Below are positions 29,313-38,575 of a DNA stretch of 64,000 bases, one piece after another. Source of the DNA: Cohnella sp. OV330 (GTDB lineage Bacteria > Bacillota > Bacilli > Paenibacillales > Paenibacillaceae); NCBI RefSeq assembly GCF_900112065.1, contig NZ_FOKE01000008.1, positions 1-64,000 of the forward strand. The letters run 5' to 3'. The position numbers were made by a program, and so were the translations under genes. Each line of letters opens with the position of its first letter. Within the stretch, counting starts at the first letter, position 1. The notes beneath the pieces were generated by a model. The model saw only the letters and a program-made list of their open reading frames with translations. It ran no database searches and was not told where the DNA came from.

Positions 29313-29342
29313 TTGGAATCCCCGCTTCATTTCGTTTATAAT
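29313..29342 (+). promoter_or_regulatory. Sigma-A promoter for yajQ
   Basis: TTGGAA (29313-29318), 18 bases, perfect TATAAT (29337-29342). Confidence 0.75.
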
Positions 29343-29377
29343 GTACACAATCAATGATACGGAAAGGAAGACTACAT

Positions 29378-29869
29378 ATGGCATCCGAGTATTCGTTCGA
29401 CATCGTGTCCAAGGTCGAGCTTCAAGAAGTGAGCAACGCCGTTCAGCAGGCGGTAAAGGAAATCGAGACCCGGTTCGACTTCAAGGGGAGCAAAAGCAGC
29501 ATTGCGCTCGAGGGCGAAGCGCTGAACGTCGCGTCGGACGACGAGTACCGGCTGAAGAGCGTCATCGATATTTTGCAGAGCAAGCTGATCAAGCGCGGCG
29601 TGCCGATTCGCAATCTGGACTACGGCAAGATCGAGCCCGCGTCCGGCAGCACCGTTCGCCAGAATATCAAGCTCAAGCAGGGCGTCGACCAGGAAAACGC
29701 GAAAAAAATCAATATTTTGATTCGCGACTCCAAGTTAAAGGTAAAAAGCCAGATCCAGGGCGATCAGCTTCGCGTGACGGGCAAGAGCAAAGACGATCTG
29801 CAAGCGATCATGTCGCTTCTGAAAGGCGCGGATCTGCCGCTCGAGCTTCAATTTACGAACTATCGCTAA
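29378..29869 (+). CDS. yajQ: YajQ family nucleotide-binding protein
   Basis: The 163-residue protein matches YajQ throughout: [35 protein letters not shown] and [20 protein letters not shown]. The family binds nucleotides; in some proteobacteria a member senses cyclic di-GMP, but no such role is shown here. An EAL-domain phosphodiesterase gene lies 30 kb away. GGAAAGGAAG precedes the ATG at 29378. Monocistronic, with its own promoter. Confidence 0.92.
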   Translation: MASEYSFDIVSKVELQEVSNAVQQAVKEIETRFDFKGSKSSIALEGEALNVASDDEYRLKSVIDILQSKLIKRGVPIRNLDYGKIEPASGSTVRQNIKLKQGVDQENAKKINILIRDSKLKVKSQIQGDQLRVTGKSKDDLQAIMSLLKGADLPLELQFTNYR

Positions 29870-29896
29870 CGGCGCGCATACGAGATTCGTCAAATT

Positions 29897-29926
29897 TTGA
29901 CACTTTGGCGAGGCTTCATTTATACT
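29897..29926 (+). promoter_or_regulatory. Sigma-A promoter for pgsA-cinA
   Basis: Perfect TTGACA (29897-29902), 18 bases, TATACT (29921-29926). It gives a leader of about 125 bases. Confidence 0.8.
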
Positions 29927-29970
29927 GACTTGAACATTTAATCTGGCGAAAAACCTGGGGGAAGTCATTC

Positions 29971-30063
29971 ATGGTAGAGACAGTCCGCGGACAAGGGCTC
30001 CGCAACTCGCACCGTACCGCGCCCGAGCGCGGCCGGCATGACGATGGGGAGGTGTCCGCATGA
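29971..30063 (+). CDS. Possible 30-residue leader peptide coupled to pgsA
   Basis: ATG at 29971 has GGGGGAAG six bases upstream and opens a 30-codon frame whose TGA overlaps the pgsA ATG (ATGA). The peptide (MVETVRGQGLRNSH... ending DDGEVSA) is hydrophilic and basic in its middle, and resembles nothing known to me. GCGGACA (29987-29993) inside it is complementary to TGTCCGC (30053-30059) just before the pgsA start, so translation of the leader could open the pgsA site. Confidence 0.45.
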   Translation: MVETVRGQGLRNSHRTAPERGRHDDGEVSA

Positions 30064-30677
30064 ATCTGGCGAATCGAATCACGCTCGTTCGTATCTTCCT
30101 CGTGCCGATCATGACCTTTTTCCTGCTGATCAAGCTGGATGTGTCTCCGCTCACCATCGGCGACTATTCGATTTCCTACAATCAGGTGTTCGCGCTGCTC
30201 TTGTTCATTATCGCGGCGAGCACGGACGGTCTGGATGGGTACATCGCCCGCAAGCACAAGATCGTCACGAACCTCGGCAAACTGCTCGACCCGCTCGCGG
30301 ACAAGCTGCTGGTGGCCGCCGTTCTGATCTCGCTCGTCGAGATGGGCAAGCTGGACGCTTGGGTCGCCATCGTCATTATCAGCCGCGAATGGGCGGTCAC
30401 GGGCTTGCGCCAGGTCGCCTTGCTCGAAGGCGCCGTTCTTGCCGCAAGCAAGTGGGGCAAATGGAAAACCGCGATCCAGATTGCGATGATTATCGTGCTG
30501 CTGCTGAACAACTTCCCGTTCATTTACGTGCACTTCCCGCTCGATACGATCGCCGTTTGGGCTGCAGCAGCCATCACGGTCTACTCGGGCGTCGATTACT
30601 TCATTAAAAACAAAAATCTCATCCCGCTGTCCGATCCACCGGCCGGCGAAGGCAAGAAGGGGCGACCAGGCGCATGA
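30060..30677 (+). CDS. pgsA: CDP-diacylglycerol-glycerol-3-phosphate 3-phosphatidyltransferase
   Basis: PgsA makes phosphatidylglycerophosphate, the committed step to phosphatidylglycerol and cardiolipin. The CDP-alcohol motif DG-x2-AR-x8-G-x3-D-x3-D is complete in DGLDGYIARKHKIVTNLGKL followed by LDPLAD (about residues 56-82). Four or more membrane helices are evident. GGGAGGTG precedes the ATG. It overlaps cinA by four bases. Confidence 0.96.
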   Translation: MNLANRITLVRIFLVPIMTFFLLIKLDVSPLTIGDYSISYNQVFALLLFIIAASTDGLDGYIARKHKIVTNLGKLLDPLADKLLVAAVLISLVEMGKLDAWVAIVIISREWAVTGLRQVALLEGAVLAASKWGKWKTAIQIAMIIVLLLNNFPFIYVHFPLDTIAVWAAAAITVYSGVDYFIKNKNLIPLSDPPAGEGKKGRPGA

Positions 30678-31927
30678 GAGCGGAGATCATCGCGGTCGGC
30701 ACGGAATTGCTGCTCGGCCAGATCGTCAACACCAACGCGCAGTTTTTGTCGCAGCGACTTGCGGAACTCGGGATCGACGTTTACTTTCAGACGGTCGTCG
30801 GAGACAATGAGGACCGTCTGAAGCAAGCGATCGCGATCGCCGAGTCGCGGGCCGATCTCGTCGTTTTCACCGGCGGGCTGGGCCCTACGATGGACGACCT
30901 GACGCGCGACGCACTGGCCGCTCATCTGGGCGTCGGCATCGAGATGCACGAGCCTTCGCTCGGCAAGATCGAAGCGATGTTCGCCGGCAGGTCGCCATCG
31001 CTCATCGAGATCAACCGCCGCCAGGCGATGCTCGTGGAGGGCGCTTCGCCGCTCCGCAACGACGCCGGCTTGGCCGTCGGCAGCGCGCTGGCGACGGGCG
31101 ACTCGCTTTATATGTTGCTGCCGGGACCGCCGCGCGAGATGAAGCCGATGTTCCTGAACGACGGCACCTACTGGCTGAAGGGAAAGCTCGGCGATGCGGG
31201 GGCGCTTCATTCGGCCATGCTTCGCTTCTGCGGGATCGGCGAGTCCGCGCTCGAGGAGCTCTACAAGGATCTGATCGAGGCGCAGACCGATCCGACCCTC
31301 GCCACGTACGCGAAGGAAGGCGAAGTCGTGCTTCGCGTATCGACGAAGGCCGCCACGGCCGAAGCGGCGCTTGCGAGGCTGGAGCCGACGCTTCAGGAGA
31401 TTCGCAGGCGAGGCGAACGCTATCTGTATTCGGAAAGCGACGTGGCGCTCGAAGCCGAGGTCATCCGGCTGCTCGCTGAACAACGTCGGACGATCTCGTG
31501 CGCGGAGAGCTGCACGGGCGGACTGATCGCGACGCTGCTCACGACGGTGCCGGGCAGCGCGGACGCTTTTCTCGGCGGCGTGGTGAGCTATAGCAATCCC
31601 GTGAAGCGGGACCTGCTTGGCGTCGATCCGGCGCTGCTGGAGGGCGAAGACGCGCCGGGGGCGGTCAGCGAAGAGACCGCGAGGGCGATGGCAGACGGCA
31701 TCCGTCAGGCGGCCGACACGGATCTGGCGTTGTCGGTTACCGGCGTTGCGGGTCCGGCTTCCTCCGAAGGCAAGCCTGTCGGGCTCGTTTATATCGGGAT
31801 TGCCGAACGGGGCAAACCCGCGCGCGCAGAGAAGCTCCAGCTGCAAGGAGACCGCGAAGGGATCCGGATCCGGGCCGCGAAGCGCGCGTTGTACTTGGCT
31901 TGGCTGCGGTTGACCGGCAAGGATTGA
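30674..31927 (+). CDS. cinA: CinA family protein (competence/damage-inducible protein A)
   Basis: CinA combines an N-terminal MoCF-like domain (MRAEIIAVGTELLLGQIVNTN; TGGLGPTMDDLTRDA), associated with ADP-ribose/NMN pyrophosphatase activity, and a C-terminal nicotinamide-nucleotide amidase domain (ISCAESCTGGLIATLLTTVPG). The 417 residues match B. subtilis CinA, which is made with RecA in competent cells. It sits between pgsA and recA in the usual order, but a terminator and a dedicated promoter separate it from recA. Confidence 0.95.
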   Translation: MRAEIIAVGTELLLGQIVNTNAQFLSQRLAELGIDVYFQTVVGDNEDRLKQAIAIAESRADLVVFTGGLGPTMDDLTRDALAAHLGVGIEMHEPSLGKIEAMFAGRSPSLIEINRRQAMLVEGASPLRNDAGLAVGSALATGDSLYMLLPGPPREMKPMFLNDGTYWLKGKLGDAGALHSAMLRFCGIGESALEELYKDLIEAQTDPTLATYAKEGEVVLRVSTKAATAEAALARLEPTLQEIRRRGERYLYSESDVALEAEVIRLLAEQRRTISCAESCTGGLIATLLTTVPGSADAFLGGVVSYSNPVKRDLLGVDPALLEGEDAPGAVSEETARAMADGIRQAADTDLALSVTGVAGPASSEGKPVGLVYIGIAERGKPARAEKLQLQGDREGIRIRAAKRALYLAWLRLTGKD

Positions 31928-32008
31928 CAGCTCTCTCAATCGAGATTCGCTAGAAAGCAAGCTTGCGCCAATAGTCGAATTATGATAGATTGAATAGGAA
32001 AGTTGCGG

Positions 32009-32048
32009 AAGAACCGTAGCGAAGAATACTTTGCTACGGTTCTTTTTT
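32009..32048 (+). terminator. Rho-independent terminator between cinA and recA
   Basis: AAGAACCGTAGC (32009-32020) pairs perfectly with GCTACGGTTCTT (32033-32044), followed by TTTT. Confidence 0.93.
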
Positions 32049-32058
32049 GGAAGTTTTT

Positions 32059-32072
32059 CGAACAAATGTTCG
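32059..32072 (+). promoter_or_regulatory. LexA (SOS) box of recA
   Basis: CGAACAAATGTTCG is a perfect match to the Gram-positive LexA/DinR consensus CGAAC-N4-GTTCG. It ends eight bases before the recA -35 and so would block RNA polymerase. A half-like GGTTCG follows at about 32090. Confidence 0.92.
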
Positions 32073-32080
32073 CAAAAAGC

Positions 32081-32109
32081 TTGGCAAACGGTTCGTAAAA
32101 AGTTATAAT
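32081..32109 (+). promoter_or_regulatory. Sigma-A promoter for recA
   Basis: TTGGCA (32081-32086), 17 bases, perfect TATAAT (32104-32109), directly after the LexA box. Confidence 0.88.
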
Positions 32110-32140
32110 ATAACTATCAAAAGATAAGGATGTGGGTGTG

Positions 32141-33196
32141 TTGTCCGATCGTCGCGCCGCATTAGAGATGGCATTGCGCCAGATTGAAAAGCAATTCGGC
32201 AAGGGCTCGATCATGAAGCTGGGAGAGCAAGCCAACCTCCAAGTCGAGACATATTCCAGCGGAGCGCTGGCTTTGGATATCGCCCTCGGGATCGGCGGAT
32301 TCCCGCGGGGCCGGATTATTGAAGTGTACGGACCGGAATCTTCCGGTAAGACGACCGTCGCCCTGCATGCGATCGCCGAGGTACAAAGGGCCGGCGGACA
32401 AGCTGCCTTTATCGACGCAGAGCATGCGCTCGATCCGATGTATGCCCGCAACCTGGGCGTCAACATCGACGAACTGCTGCTGAGCCAGCCGGATACCGGC
32501 GAGCAAGCGCTGGAGATCGCCGAAGCGCTCGTGCGCAGCGGCGCGGTCGACATCGTCGTCGTGGACTCGGTCGCGGCGCTCGTGCCGAAGGCGGAGATCG
32601 AGGGCGATATGGGCGACTCGTTCGTCGGCCTGCAGGCCCGCTTGATGTCGCAGGCGATGCGCAAGCTGTCGGGCGCCATCAGCAAGTCGAAGTCGATCGC
32701 GGTCTTCATCAACCAGCTTCGCGAGAAGGTCGGCGTCATGTTCGGCAATCCCGAGACGACGCCGGGCGGCCGCGCGCTCAAGTTCTACGCCAGCGTGCGT
32801 CTGGACGTGCGCCGGATCGAATCGATCAAGCAGGGCAATGATGTCGTGGGCAACCGGACGCGCATCAAGGTCGTGAAGAATAAGGTCGCTCCGCCATTCA
32901 AGCAGGCAGAGGTCGACATCATGTACGGCGAAGGCATTTCGCGCGAAGGCAGCATCATCGATATCGGCGTCGAACTGGATATCGTTCAGAAGAGCGGCGC
33001 CTGGTTCTCCTATAATGGCGAGCGCCTGGGACAGGGACGGGAAAATTCCAAGCAGTTCCTGAAGGATCATGCGGATCTGTCCGGACAGATCGAACGTCAA
33101 ATTCGCGAAGCTACGCTGAACGAAGTGGCCGTGGCGGCTCGTACGAGCGCCGCGCAGCCGGACGACGAGGAAGAGCCGGACTTCGAAAACGAATAA
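32141..33196 (+). CDS. recA: Recombinase RecA
   Basis: RecA forms the nucleoprotein filament for strand exchange and triggers LexA self-cleavage. Walker A is GPESSGKTT (about residues 64-72); [29 protein letters not shown] (L1 side) and [20 protein letters not shown] (L2) are all typical. TTG at 32141 gives [20 protein letters not shown] as the N-terminal sequence, as in relatives; GTG codons at 32132 and 32138 are in frame and possible. AAGGA lies ten bases before the TTG. 351 residues, acidic C-terminal tail. Confidence 0.97.
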   Translation: MSDRRAALEMALRQIEKQFGKGSIMKLGEQANLQVETYSSGALALDIALGIGGFPRGRIIEVYGPESSGKTTVALHAIAEVQRAGGQAAFIDAEHALDPMYARNLGVNIDELLLSQPDTGEQALEIAEALVRSGAVDIVVVDSVAALVPKAEIEGDMGDSFVGLQARLMSQAMRKLSGAISKSKSIAVFINQLREKVGVMFGNPETTPGGRALKFYASVRLDVRRIESIKQGNDVVGNRTRIKVVKNKVAPPFKQAEVDIMYGEGISREGSIIDIGVELDIVQKSGAWFSYNGERLGQGRENSKQFLKDHADLSGQIERQIREATLNEVAVAARTSAAQPDDEEEPDFENE

Positions 33197-33211
33197 TAGG
33201 TACAGCTTAAG

Positions 33212-33238
33212 GGCGTCCGCAGCTGCGGATGCCTTTTT
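33212..33238 (+). terminator. Rho-independent terminator after recA
   Basis: GGCGTCCGCAG pairs with CTGCGGATGCC (one G-T), followed by TTTTT. Confidence 0.88.
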
Positions 33239-33294
33239 GGACATATGCGGTTAAAAACGGCAGCAGCAATCAAAGGCGAGGAGGTTGACCGGCG

Positions 33295-34161
33295 ATGATC
33301 AGAAAAAAAGCAAAGCCGAATCCGGCCGACGGGATCGTCGATATATCGGACGAGAGGGAGTGGGAGCAGTCGCGCGCGCGGCGCGCTTCTTCGCCTGCCC
33401 GTCCCCCGAAGGAAGAGACGAACTACGATGACGCAGAGGTCACACTATCAGGCCCCGCAGCCGCCGTCATCGTGGCGGTGGAGGCCGATGCGAAGCGGCC
33501 TGCCATGTTCAAGCTTGCGATTGCGGTGGAGGGCCAGACGGAGCAGGCGTTGATCGGCGTCCACGAGGACACGCTTGTCGCGTGGCGGCTCCTGAAGGAC
33601 CGGCGCCTGTCGCCGGAAGAGTGGGAGATGCTTCGCAAAGAGCAAGAAAAAGAAGAAGCCTACCGCTCGGCGCTTTACATGCTCGATTTTAAAGCACGCA
33701 CGCAAGCGGAGCTGCGGCGGGGACTGGCCCGCAAAGGATATGCGGCCGAGGCGATCGACGGCTGCCTGGAGCGTCTCGCCAGACAAGGCTACGTGAACGA
33801 CGCCATGTTCGCGCAGCGCTTCGCCGAGCAGCGCGTCACGGGACAAAAGAAAGGAAGCCGACTGGTCCGTCAGGAGCTCATGCAGCGCGGCGTGGACAAG
33901 CGGGAGATCGACGAAGCGATCAAGGGGCTCGATGAAGAGGTAGAGCGTAATTCCGCGCTGGCGCTGGCCGTGAAGCGCTGGCCTTCCGTCAAAGGCAAGA
34001 GCGAACGGGAGCGCCAAATGAAGCTGATGAACATGCTGCTGCGCAGGGGATTTCCGGGCGCGGCGGCCCGAGAAGCCGTGCGCAAAGCGTCTGCGTCCGC
34101 AGCCGAGACGGAGGAATGGGATACGCCGGAGGAGCCGTTCGACGGGGACGGTCTGGAATAG
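33295..34161 (+). CDS. recX: Regulatory protein RecX
   Basis: RecX modulates RecA filament growth. The C-terminal part shows three-helix RecX repeats: YMLDFKARTQAELRRGLARK, VNDAMFAQRFAEQRV and SRLVRQELMQRGVDKREIDEA. The 288-residue protein is slightly longer than B. subtilis RecX (264); the first ~55 residues are charged and low in complexity. AGGAGG precedes the ATG by about ten bases. It lies directly after recA but past a terminator, so expression may rely on readthrough or its own promoter. Confidence 0.93.
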   Translation: MIRKKAKPNPADGIVDISDEREWEQSRARRASSPARPPKEETNYDDAEVTLSGPAAAVIVAVEADAKRPAMFKLAIAVEGQTEQALIGVHEDTLVAWRLLKDRRLSPEEWEMLRKEQEKEEAYRSALYMLDFKARTQAELRRGLARKGYAAEAIDGCLERLARQGYVNDAMFAQRFAEQRVTGQKKGSRLVRQELMQRGVDKREIDEAIKGLDEEVERNSALALAVKRWPSVKGKSERERQMKLMNMLLRRGFPGAAAREAVRKASASAAETEEWDTPEEPFDGDGLE

Positions 34162-34495
34162 CGGGTTCGAGCAGGGGCCGCATCGCGTTTTTGCGTCCTC
34201 GCCTGCCGTTGCGGCTTTTCCGAACCGGCGCTTGGCGCCTCCTGCCGAGTGAATTCGTTCAGGGGGGCAAGCGGGGGAGGGACGTCCTTGCATTGCTTGA
34301 CAATCCATTTTCACAAAAGATACAATGAGTGAGTATTCCATCATCGCGCTACCGATTCTTTTTCCTTCCAAAAAACGATTCGGATAGTGAATTTTCGACG
34401 ATTTACGCGAGACTACGGAACGGTTCTGAAACCGGAGCACAATTAAATAGGTGTCCCAAGATTTGCCTTGGTGATGCAACGAGGAGGTGAAGACC
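34162..34495 (+). other. Non-coding gap recX-rny with a long rny leader
   Basis: The first ~130 bases are GC-rich with no gene-like frame. Composition then turns AT-rich with a clear promoter (34297-34326), leaving a leader of about 160 bases before rny. The leader contains small hairpins (CGGTT/AACCG near 34423; CCAAG/CTTGG near 34457). No known riboswitch is recognised. Confidence 0.6.
34297..34326 (+). promoter_or_regulatory. Sigma-A promoter for rny
   Basis: Perfect TTGACA (34297-34302), 18 bases, TACAAT (34321-34326). Confidence 0.82.
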
Positions 34496-36037
34496 ATGGA
34501 GTCATGGATCTGGGTCTTGATCGTCATCGTTGTTGGCGTGCTTTTCTTTGGGATCGGTTATGTTGTACGCAAGTCCATTGCGGAAGCTAAAATATCCAGT
34601 GCCGAAGAGGCGGCCAAACAGATCGTAGAAAATGCGAGAAAAGAAGCCGACGCCCTCCGCAAGGAGACGGTACTGGAAGCCAAAGACGAGGTGCACAAGC
34701 TCCGGAACGAAGCGGAACGCGATATTAGAGAGCGCCGCAACGAGATTCAGCGGCAGGAACGACGGCTGGTTCAGAAGGAAGAATCGCTGGACCGCAAGCT
34801 GGAGCAGCTGGAACGCAAGGAGGAGCAAGTCGCCAACAAAGAGAAACGGATCGAAGAGACCCAAGAACAGATCGAGACGCTTCATAAGCAGCAAATAACG
34901 GAGCTCGAACGCATCTCCAACCTGACGATGGAAGACGCCAAGCAGCTGATTCTGTCTACGGTCGAACAGGAAGTGCGTCACGAGACCGCTCAACTGATCA
35001 AAGACATCGAGCAGCAGGCGAAGGAAGAAGGCGACAAGCGCGCCCGCGACATCATCTCGCTCGCGATTCAGCGCTGCGCCGCGGATCACGTGGCGGAGAC
35101 GACGGTATCCGTCGTGACGCTGCCGAACGAAGAGATGAAGGGGCGGATCATCGGCCGAGAAGGCCGCAACATCCGTGCGCTGGAGACGCTCACCGGCATC
35201 GATCTCATCATCGACGATACGCCGGAGGCCGTTATCCTGTCGGGCTTCGACCCGATCCGCCGCGAGATCGCGCGTACCGCGCTCGAGAAGCTCGTCGCCG
35301 ACGGACGCATCCACCCTGCCCGCATCGAGGAAATGGTGGAGAAGTCACGTCGCGAAGTGGACGAGCGGATCCGCGAATACGGCGAGCAAGCGACGTTCGA
35401 GGTGGGCGTTCACGGTCTCCATCCGGACCTCATCAAGATCCTCGGTCGCCTGAAGTTCCGTACGAGTTACGGCCAGAATGTGCTCAAGCATTCGATGGAG
35501 GTCGCGTATCTGACCGGACTGATGGCAGCCGAGCTCGGAGAGGACATTTCTCTCGCCAAACGCGCCGGCTTGCTGCATGATATCGGCAAGGCGCTCGACC
35601 ACGAAGTGGAAGGTTCGCATGTCGAGATCGGCGTAGAATTGGCGAAGAAATACAAGGAGCACCCGGTCGTCATCAACAGTATCGCGTCCCACCACGGCGA
35701 CGTGGAGGCGACTTCGGTCATCGCGATGCTGGTCGGCGCGGCCGACGCGCTCAGCGCAGCCCGTCCGGGCGCGCGCCGCGAGACGCTCGAGACGTATATC
35801 CGCCGGCTGGAAAAGCTGGAAGCCATCTCGGAGTCGTTCGAAGGCGTCGAGAAGTCGTACGCCATCCAGGCCGGACGCGAAGTGCGCGTCATGGTTCAGC
35901 CGGAGAAGGTCGACGACGGCGAAGCGTTCAGACTCGCGCGGGATATCACGAAGAAGATCGAGAGCGAACTCGATTATCCGGGACATATTAAGGTCACGGT
36001 CATTCGCGAGACGCGGGCGGTCGAATACGCCAAATAA
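34496..36037 (+). CDS. rny: Ribonuclease Y
   Basis: RNase Y is the main membrane-bound endoribonuclease of mRNA decay in Firmicutes. It has an N-terminal membrane helix (residues 3-25), a long coiled coil rich in Glu/Arg/Lys to about residue 190, a KH domain ([15 protein letters not shown]) and an HD domain ([17 protein letters not shown]). ATG at 34496 lies eight bases after AGGAGG; 513 residues. RicA, encoded 15 kb downstream, is a known partner of RNase Y in B. subtilis. Confidence 0.96.
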   Translation: MESWIWVLIVIVVGVLFFGIGYVVRKSIAEAKISSAEEAAKQIVENARKEADALRKETVLEAKDEVHKLRNEAERDIRERRNEIQRQERRLVQKEESLDRKLEQLERKEEQVANKEKRIEETQEQIETLHKQQITELERISNLTMEDAKQLILSTVEQEVRHETAQLIKDIEQQAKEEGDKRARDIISLAIQRCAADHVAETTVSVVTLPNEEMKGRIIGREGRNIRALETLTGIDLIIDDTPEAVILSGFDPIRREIARTALEKLVADGRIHPARIEEMVEKSRREVDERIREYGEQATFEVGVHGLHPDLIKILGRLKFRTSYGQNVLKHSMEVAYLTGLMAAELGEDISLAKRAGLLHDIGKALDHEVEGSHVEIGVELAKKYKEHPVVINSIASHHGDVEATSVIAMLVGAADALSAARPGARRETLETYIRRLEKLEAISESFEGVEKSYAIQAGREVRVMVQPEKVDDGEAFRLARDITKKIESELDYPGHIKVTVIRETRAVEYAK

Positions 36038-36056
36038 CAGCAAGGCTATACGGGGG

Positions 36057-36085
36057 AGTGGCCGCCACGATTGGCGGCCACTTTC
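36057..36085 (+). terminator. Hairpin terminator between rny and ymdB
   Basis: AGTGGCCGCC (36057-36066) pairs perfectly with GGCGGCCACT (36073-36082), followed by a short TTCT. Termination may be partial, with ymdB read through. Confidence 0.65.
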
Positions 36086-36138
36086 TCCGTTCTCGGGCCT
36101 ACGGGAATGACAGGCGAAGGAACAGAAAGGTGGATTTC

Positions 36139-36933
36139 ATGAAAGTCGTCTTTATCGGGGATATCGTCGGCCAAGTCGGCCGGGATACCGTCAAGCGGCT
36201 GCTGCCATGGCTCAAGGACCGGTATCAGCCGCACATCGTCATCGCGAACGGCGAGAACGCCGCAGGCGGGCGCGGCATCAACGCAGCGATCACCCGCGAG
36301 CTGTTCGCGGCCGGCGTGCAGGGCATCACGATGGGCAATCACACCTGGGACAACCGGGAGATCTTTGAATTCATCGACGACGAAGCCCGGATGGTCCGCC
36401 CGGCCAACCTGCCTCCCGGCACCCCTGGCCGCGGCTATACGATCATCAAGAGCGGCAGCCGGGAGCTGGCCATCGTGAATTTGATCGGTCGCACCTTTTT
36501 GCCGCCGTCCGATTGTCCGTTCCGCAAGGCGGACGAGATCGTGGACGAGCTGCGGCGCAAGACGAAGTGCATCCTGGTCGATTTCCATGCCGAAGCGACG
36601 AGCGAGAAAATCGCCATGGGCTGGCATCTCGACGGACGCGCTTCGGTCGTGCTCGGCACGCACACGCATGTGCAAACCAATGACGATCGCATTTTGCCGG
36701 AAGGCACCGCGTACGTGACGGATGCCGGCATGACGGGACCGCGGGACGGCGTGCTCGGCATGGAGCGGGAGAGCGTGCTGCGCAAGTTCATTACCGGCAT
36801 GCCCACCCGCTTCCAGGTTGCAGAGACGAAGTGGCATCTGAACGGTCTGTTCGTCGACATCGACGAAGCCACGGGCAAAGCCGTCAGCGTCCGTACGATA
36901 CGCGTGGACGAAGACAGCTGGATCCCGGCTTAA
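36139..36933 (+). CDS. ymdB: YmdB metallophosphoesterase
   Basis: YmdB is a calcineurin-like phosphodiesterase that affects biofilm and motility decisions in B. subtilis. Metal ligands are visible in VVFIGDIVGQVGRD, IANGENAAGGRGI, MGNHTWDN, DFHAEATSEK and GTHTHVQT. The 264 residues match the B. subtilis protein exactly in length. ATG at 36139 follows AAAGGTGG; codons upstream are open but not conserved. Order rny-ymdB-spoVS as in Bacillus. Confidence 0.94.
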   Translation: MKVVFIGDIVGQVGRDTVKRLLPWLKDRYQPHIVIANGENAAGGRGINAAITRELFAAGVQGITMGNHTWDNREIFEFIDDEARMVRPANLPPGTPGRGYTIIKSGSRELAIVNLIGRTFLPPSDCPFRKADEIVDELRRKTKCILVDFHAEATSEKIAMGWHLDGRASVVLGTHTHVQTNDDRILPEGTAYVTDAGMTGPRDGVLGMERESVLRKFITGMPTRFQVAETKWHLNGLFVDIDEATGKAVSVRTIRVDEDSWIPA

Positions 36934-36964
36934 TGCCTGCGAGTTCGTCATCACGCACAAACGG

Positions 36965-36990
36965 AGCCGCACCCCAGGGTGCGGCTTTTC
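36965..36990 (+). terminator. Rho-independent terminator after ymdB
   Basis: AGCCGCACC pairs with GGTGCGGCT around a four-base loop, followed by TTT. Confidence 0.82.
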
Positions 36991-37081
36991 GCATATAAAA
37001 TTGTTTTTGTGTTCCGCTTCAAATTGAAAAACACCGTTTTCTGAATAATGTGAAATTAGATCGTTGCGTCAATCCAGACGG

Positions 37082-37109
37082 GCAGGAATTAATCGCCGGC
37101 ATCCCGAAT
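37082..37109 (+). promoter_or_regulatory. Putative sigma-H promoter for spoVS
   Basis: GCAGGAATT (37082-37090) fully matches the sigma-H -35 RNAGGAWWW. After 12 bases, CCCGAAT (37103-37109) matches RNNGAAT except the first base. spoVS is sigma-H dependent in B. subtilis. Confidence 0.7.
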
Positions 37110-37155
37110 ATGATCGGTTAGTGAGCCCATCCTTAACCCCAAGGAGGAACTGGTC

Positions 37156-37416
37156 ATGGATGTATTAAAGGTATCGGCAAAATCGAACCCAAACTCCGTC
37201 GCAGGCGCATTGGCAGGGGTGCTACGTGAGCGTGGAGGGGCTGAGCTGCAGGCGATCGGCGCCGGCGCGCTGAATCAGGCGGTCAAAGCGGTGGCGATCG
37301 CGAGAGGTTTCGTCGCGCCGAGCGGCGTCGATTTGATTTGCATACCGGCATTTACGGATATCGTCATCGACGGGGAAGACCGAACGGCCATCAAGCTCAT
37401 CGTCGAGCCAAGATAA
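37156..37416 (+). CDS. spoVS: Stage V sporulation protein S
   Basis: SpoVS is a small Alba-like protein needed for normal septation and spore coat/cortex progress. The 86-residue product (MDVLKVSAKSNPNSVAGALA, QAVKAVAIARGFVAPSG, IPAFTDIVIDGEDRTAIKLI) is strongly conserved in spore formers. AAGGAGGAAC precedes the ATG. A sigma-H-like promoter lies upstream. Confidence 0.98.
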   Translation: MDVLKVSAKSNPNSVAGALAGVLRERGGAELQAIGAGALNQAVKAVAIARGFVAPSGVDLICIPAFTDIVIDGEDRTAIKLIVEPR

Positions 37417-37554
37417 CCCGCGGGTAGCGACCGTCCGATAAGAGACTTGACCTGCCATCGCATGGGTGCGGATGCCGCGGAGCTTGCCGCGCAGCTCGCT
37501 TCTCGCGCGCCCGCAGGTTTTTTTGTCGTGCTCTGAAACGAGAGGGGGAGACGT

Positions 37555-38496
37555 ATGCGAATCGCGGATCTGCATTGCGACGCGCTCAGCAAGCTCGATC
37601 GCGACCCGAAGCTGGATTGGGCCGAATCGTCGGGCGGGGGACTGGACGTGACCGCCGAAAGCTTGGGGAAAGGAACTGTCGGACTTCAGGCCTTTGCGAT
37701 CTGGGTACCGACGGGAACGCCTAAAACGCCTGAAAGCGTACTGCGCCAAGCGGCGCTTTTCCACGATAAAATATTGTCCGCGCCAGGTATGCGCCTCGTG
37801 CAGAACGGCGCCGACGTGGACGCGGTACTCGGACCGGAGGCTTCGGAGCGAGGGGCGTTGCTGACGCTCGAAGGCGCGGACGCGCTGCGCGGAGAGCGGT
37901 GGGCGCTGCGCTTGCTCCATCGGCTCGGACTTCGGATGCTCGGACCCACCTGGAACGAGGCCAACTGGGCGTGCGACGGCATCATGGAACCGAGAGGCGC
38001 CGGCTTGACGAAGGAAGGGCGAAGCCTCGTGGCGGAATGCGAAGCGCTCGGCATCCTAATCGATGTATCGCATCTGTCCGAAAAGGGATTCTGGGATACG
38101 GCGGAGCTCGCGCGGCGACCGTTTATCGCTTCGCACTCCAATGCCCGAGCGCTTTGTCCCCATCCTCGCAACCTGACGGACGACCAGATTCGCGCGCTCG
38201 TCGCGGCGGGCGGCTTGATCGGGATCACGTTCGTGCCGTTTTTTCTTCAGTCGCTGAGGCCGGCCGTCATCGACGACGTACTGCGGCATGTGGAGCACGT
38301 ATGCGCCCTCGGCGGAGCGAGCCATATCGCATTCGGGTCTGACTTCGACGGCATCGATACCTATACGCAAGGACTCGCAGGACCGGCCGATTATGCGGCC
38401 CTTGCCGATGCGCTGCTGGCGCGCCATCCCGAGCCGCTCGTCCGCGGCTGGCTGTCCGGCCATGCGCGGCGCTTTTTAACCGACAATCTGAAATAA
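37555..38496 (+). CDS. Membrane dipeptidase, peptidase family M19
   Basis: This is a zinc dipeptidase of the renal-dipeptidase family. The ligands HxD (LHCDALS near residue 8), the bridging Glu in TLEGADAL, the histidine in ASHSNAR and the Asp in GSDFDGID are visible. The 313-residue length is typical of Firmicute members, which lack a signal peptide and are probably cytosolic. GAGGGGGAG precedes the ATG. It follows spoVS, where B. subtilis has tdh. Substrate unknown. Confidence 0.9.
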   Translation: MRIADLHCDALSKLDRDPKLDWAESSGGGLDVTAESLGKGTVGLQAFAIWVPTGTPKTPESVLRQAALFHDKILSAPGMRLVQNGADVDAVLGPEASERGALLTLEGADALRGERWALRLLHRLGLRMLGPTWNEANWACDGIMEPRGAGLTKEGRSLVAECEALGILIDVSHLSEKGFWDTAELARRPFIASHSNARALCPHPRNLTDDQIRALVAAGGLIGITFVPFFLQSLRPAVIDDVLRHVEHVCALGGASHIAFGSDFDGIDTYTQGLAGPADYAALADALLARHPEPLVRGWLSGHARRFLTDNLK

Positions 38497-38575
38497 GCGC
38501 GATATTCACAACAATGATAGAGGCAAATCGATGACAAATTCAAAAAGTATTATCGCGCCAAATCGCCTGAAACTA

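Noticed and set aside
34330-34495. Riboswitch in the rny leader
   Set aside because: Only small local stems are visible and no known aptamer core is recognised.
37417-37554. Terminator after spoVS at the seven-T run near 37520
   Set aside because: No stable stem directly precedes the T-run by eye.
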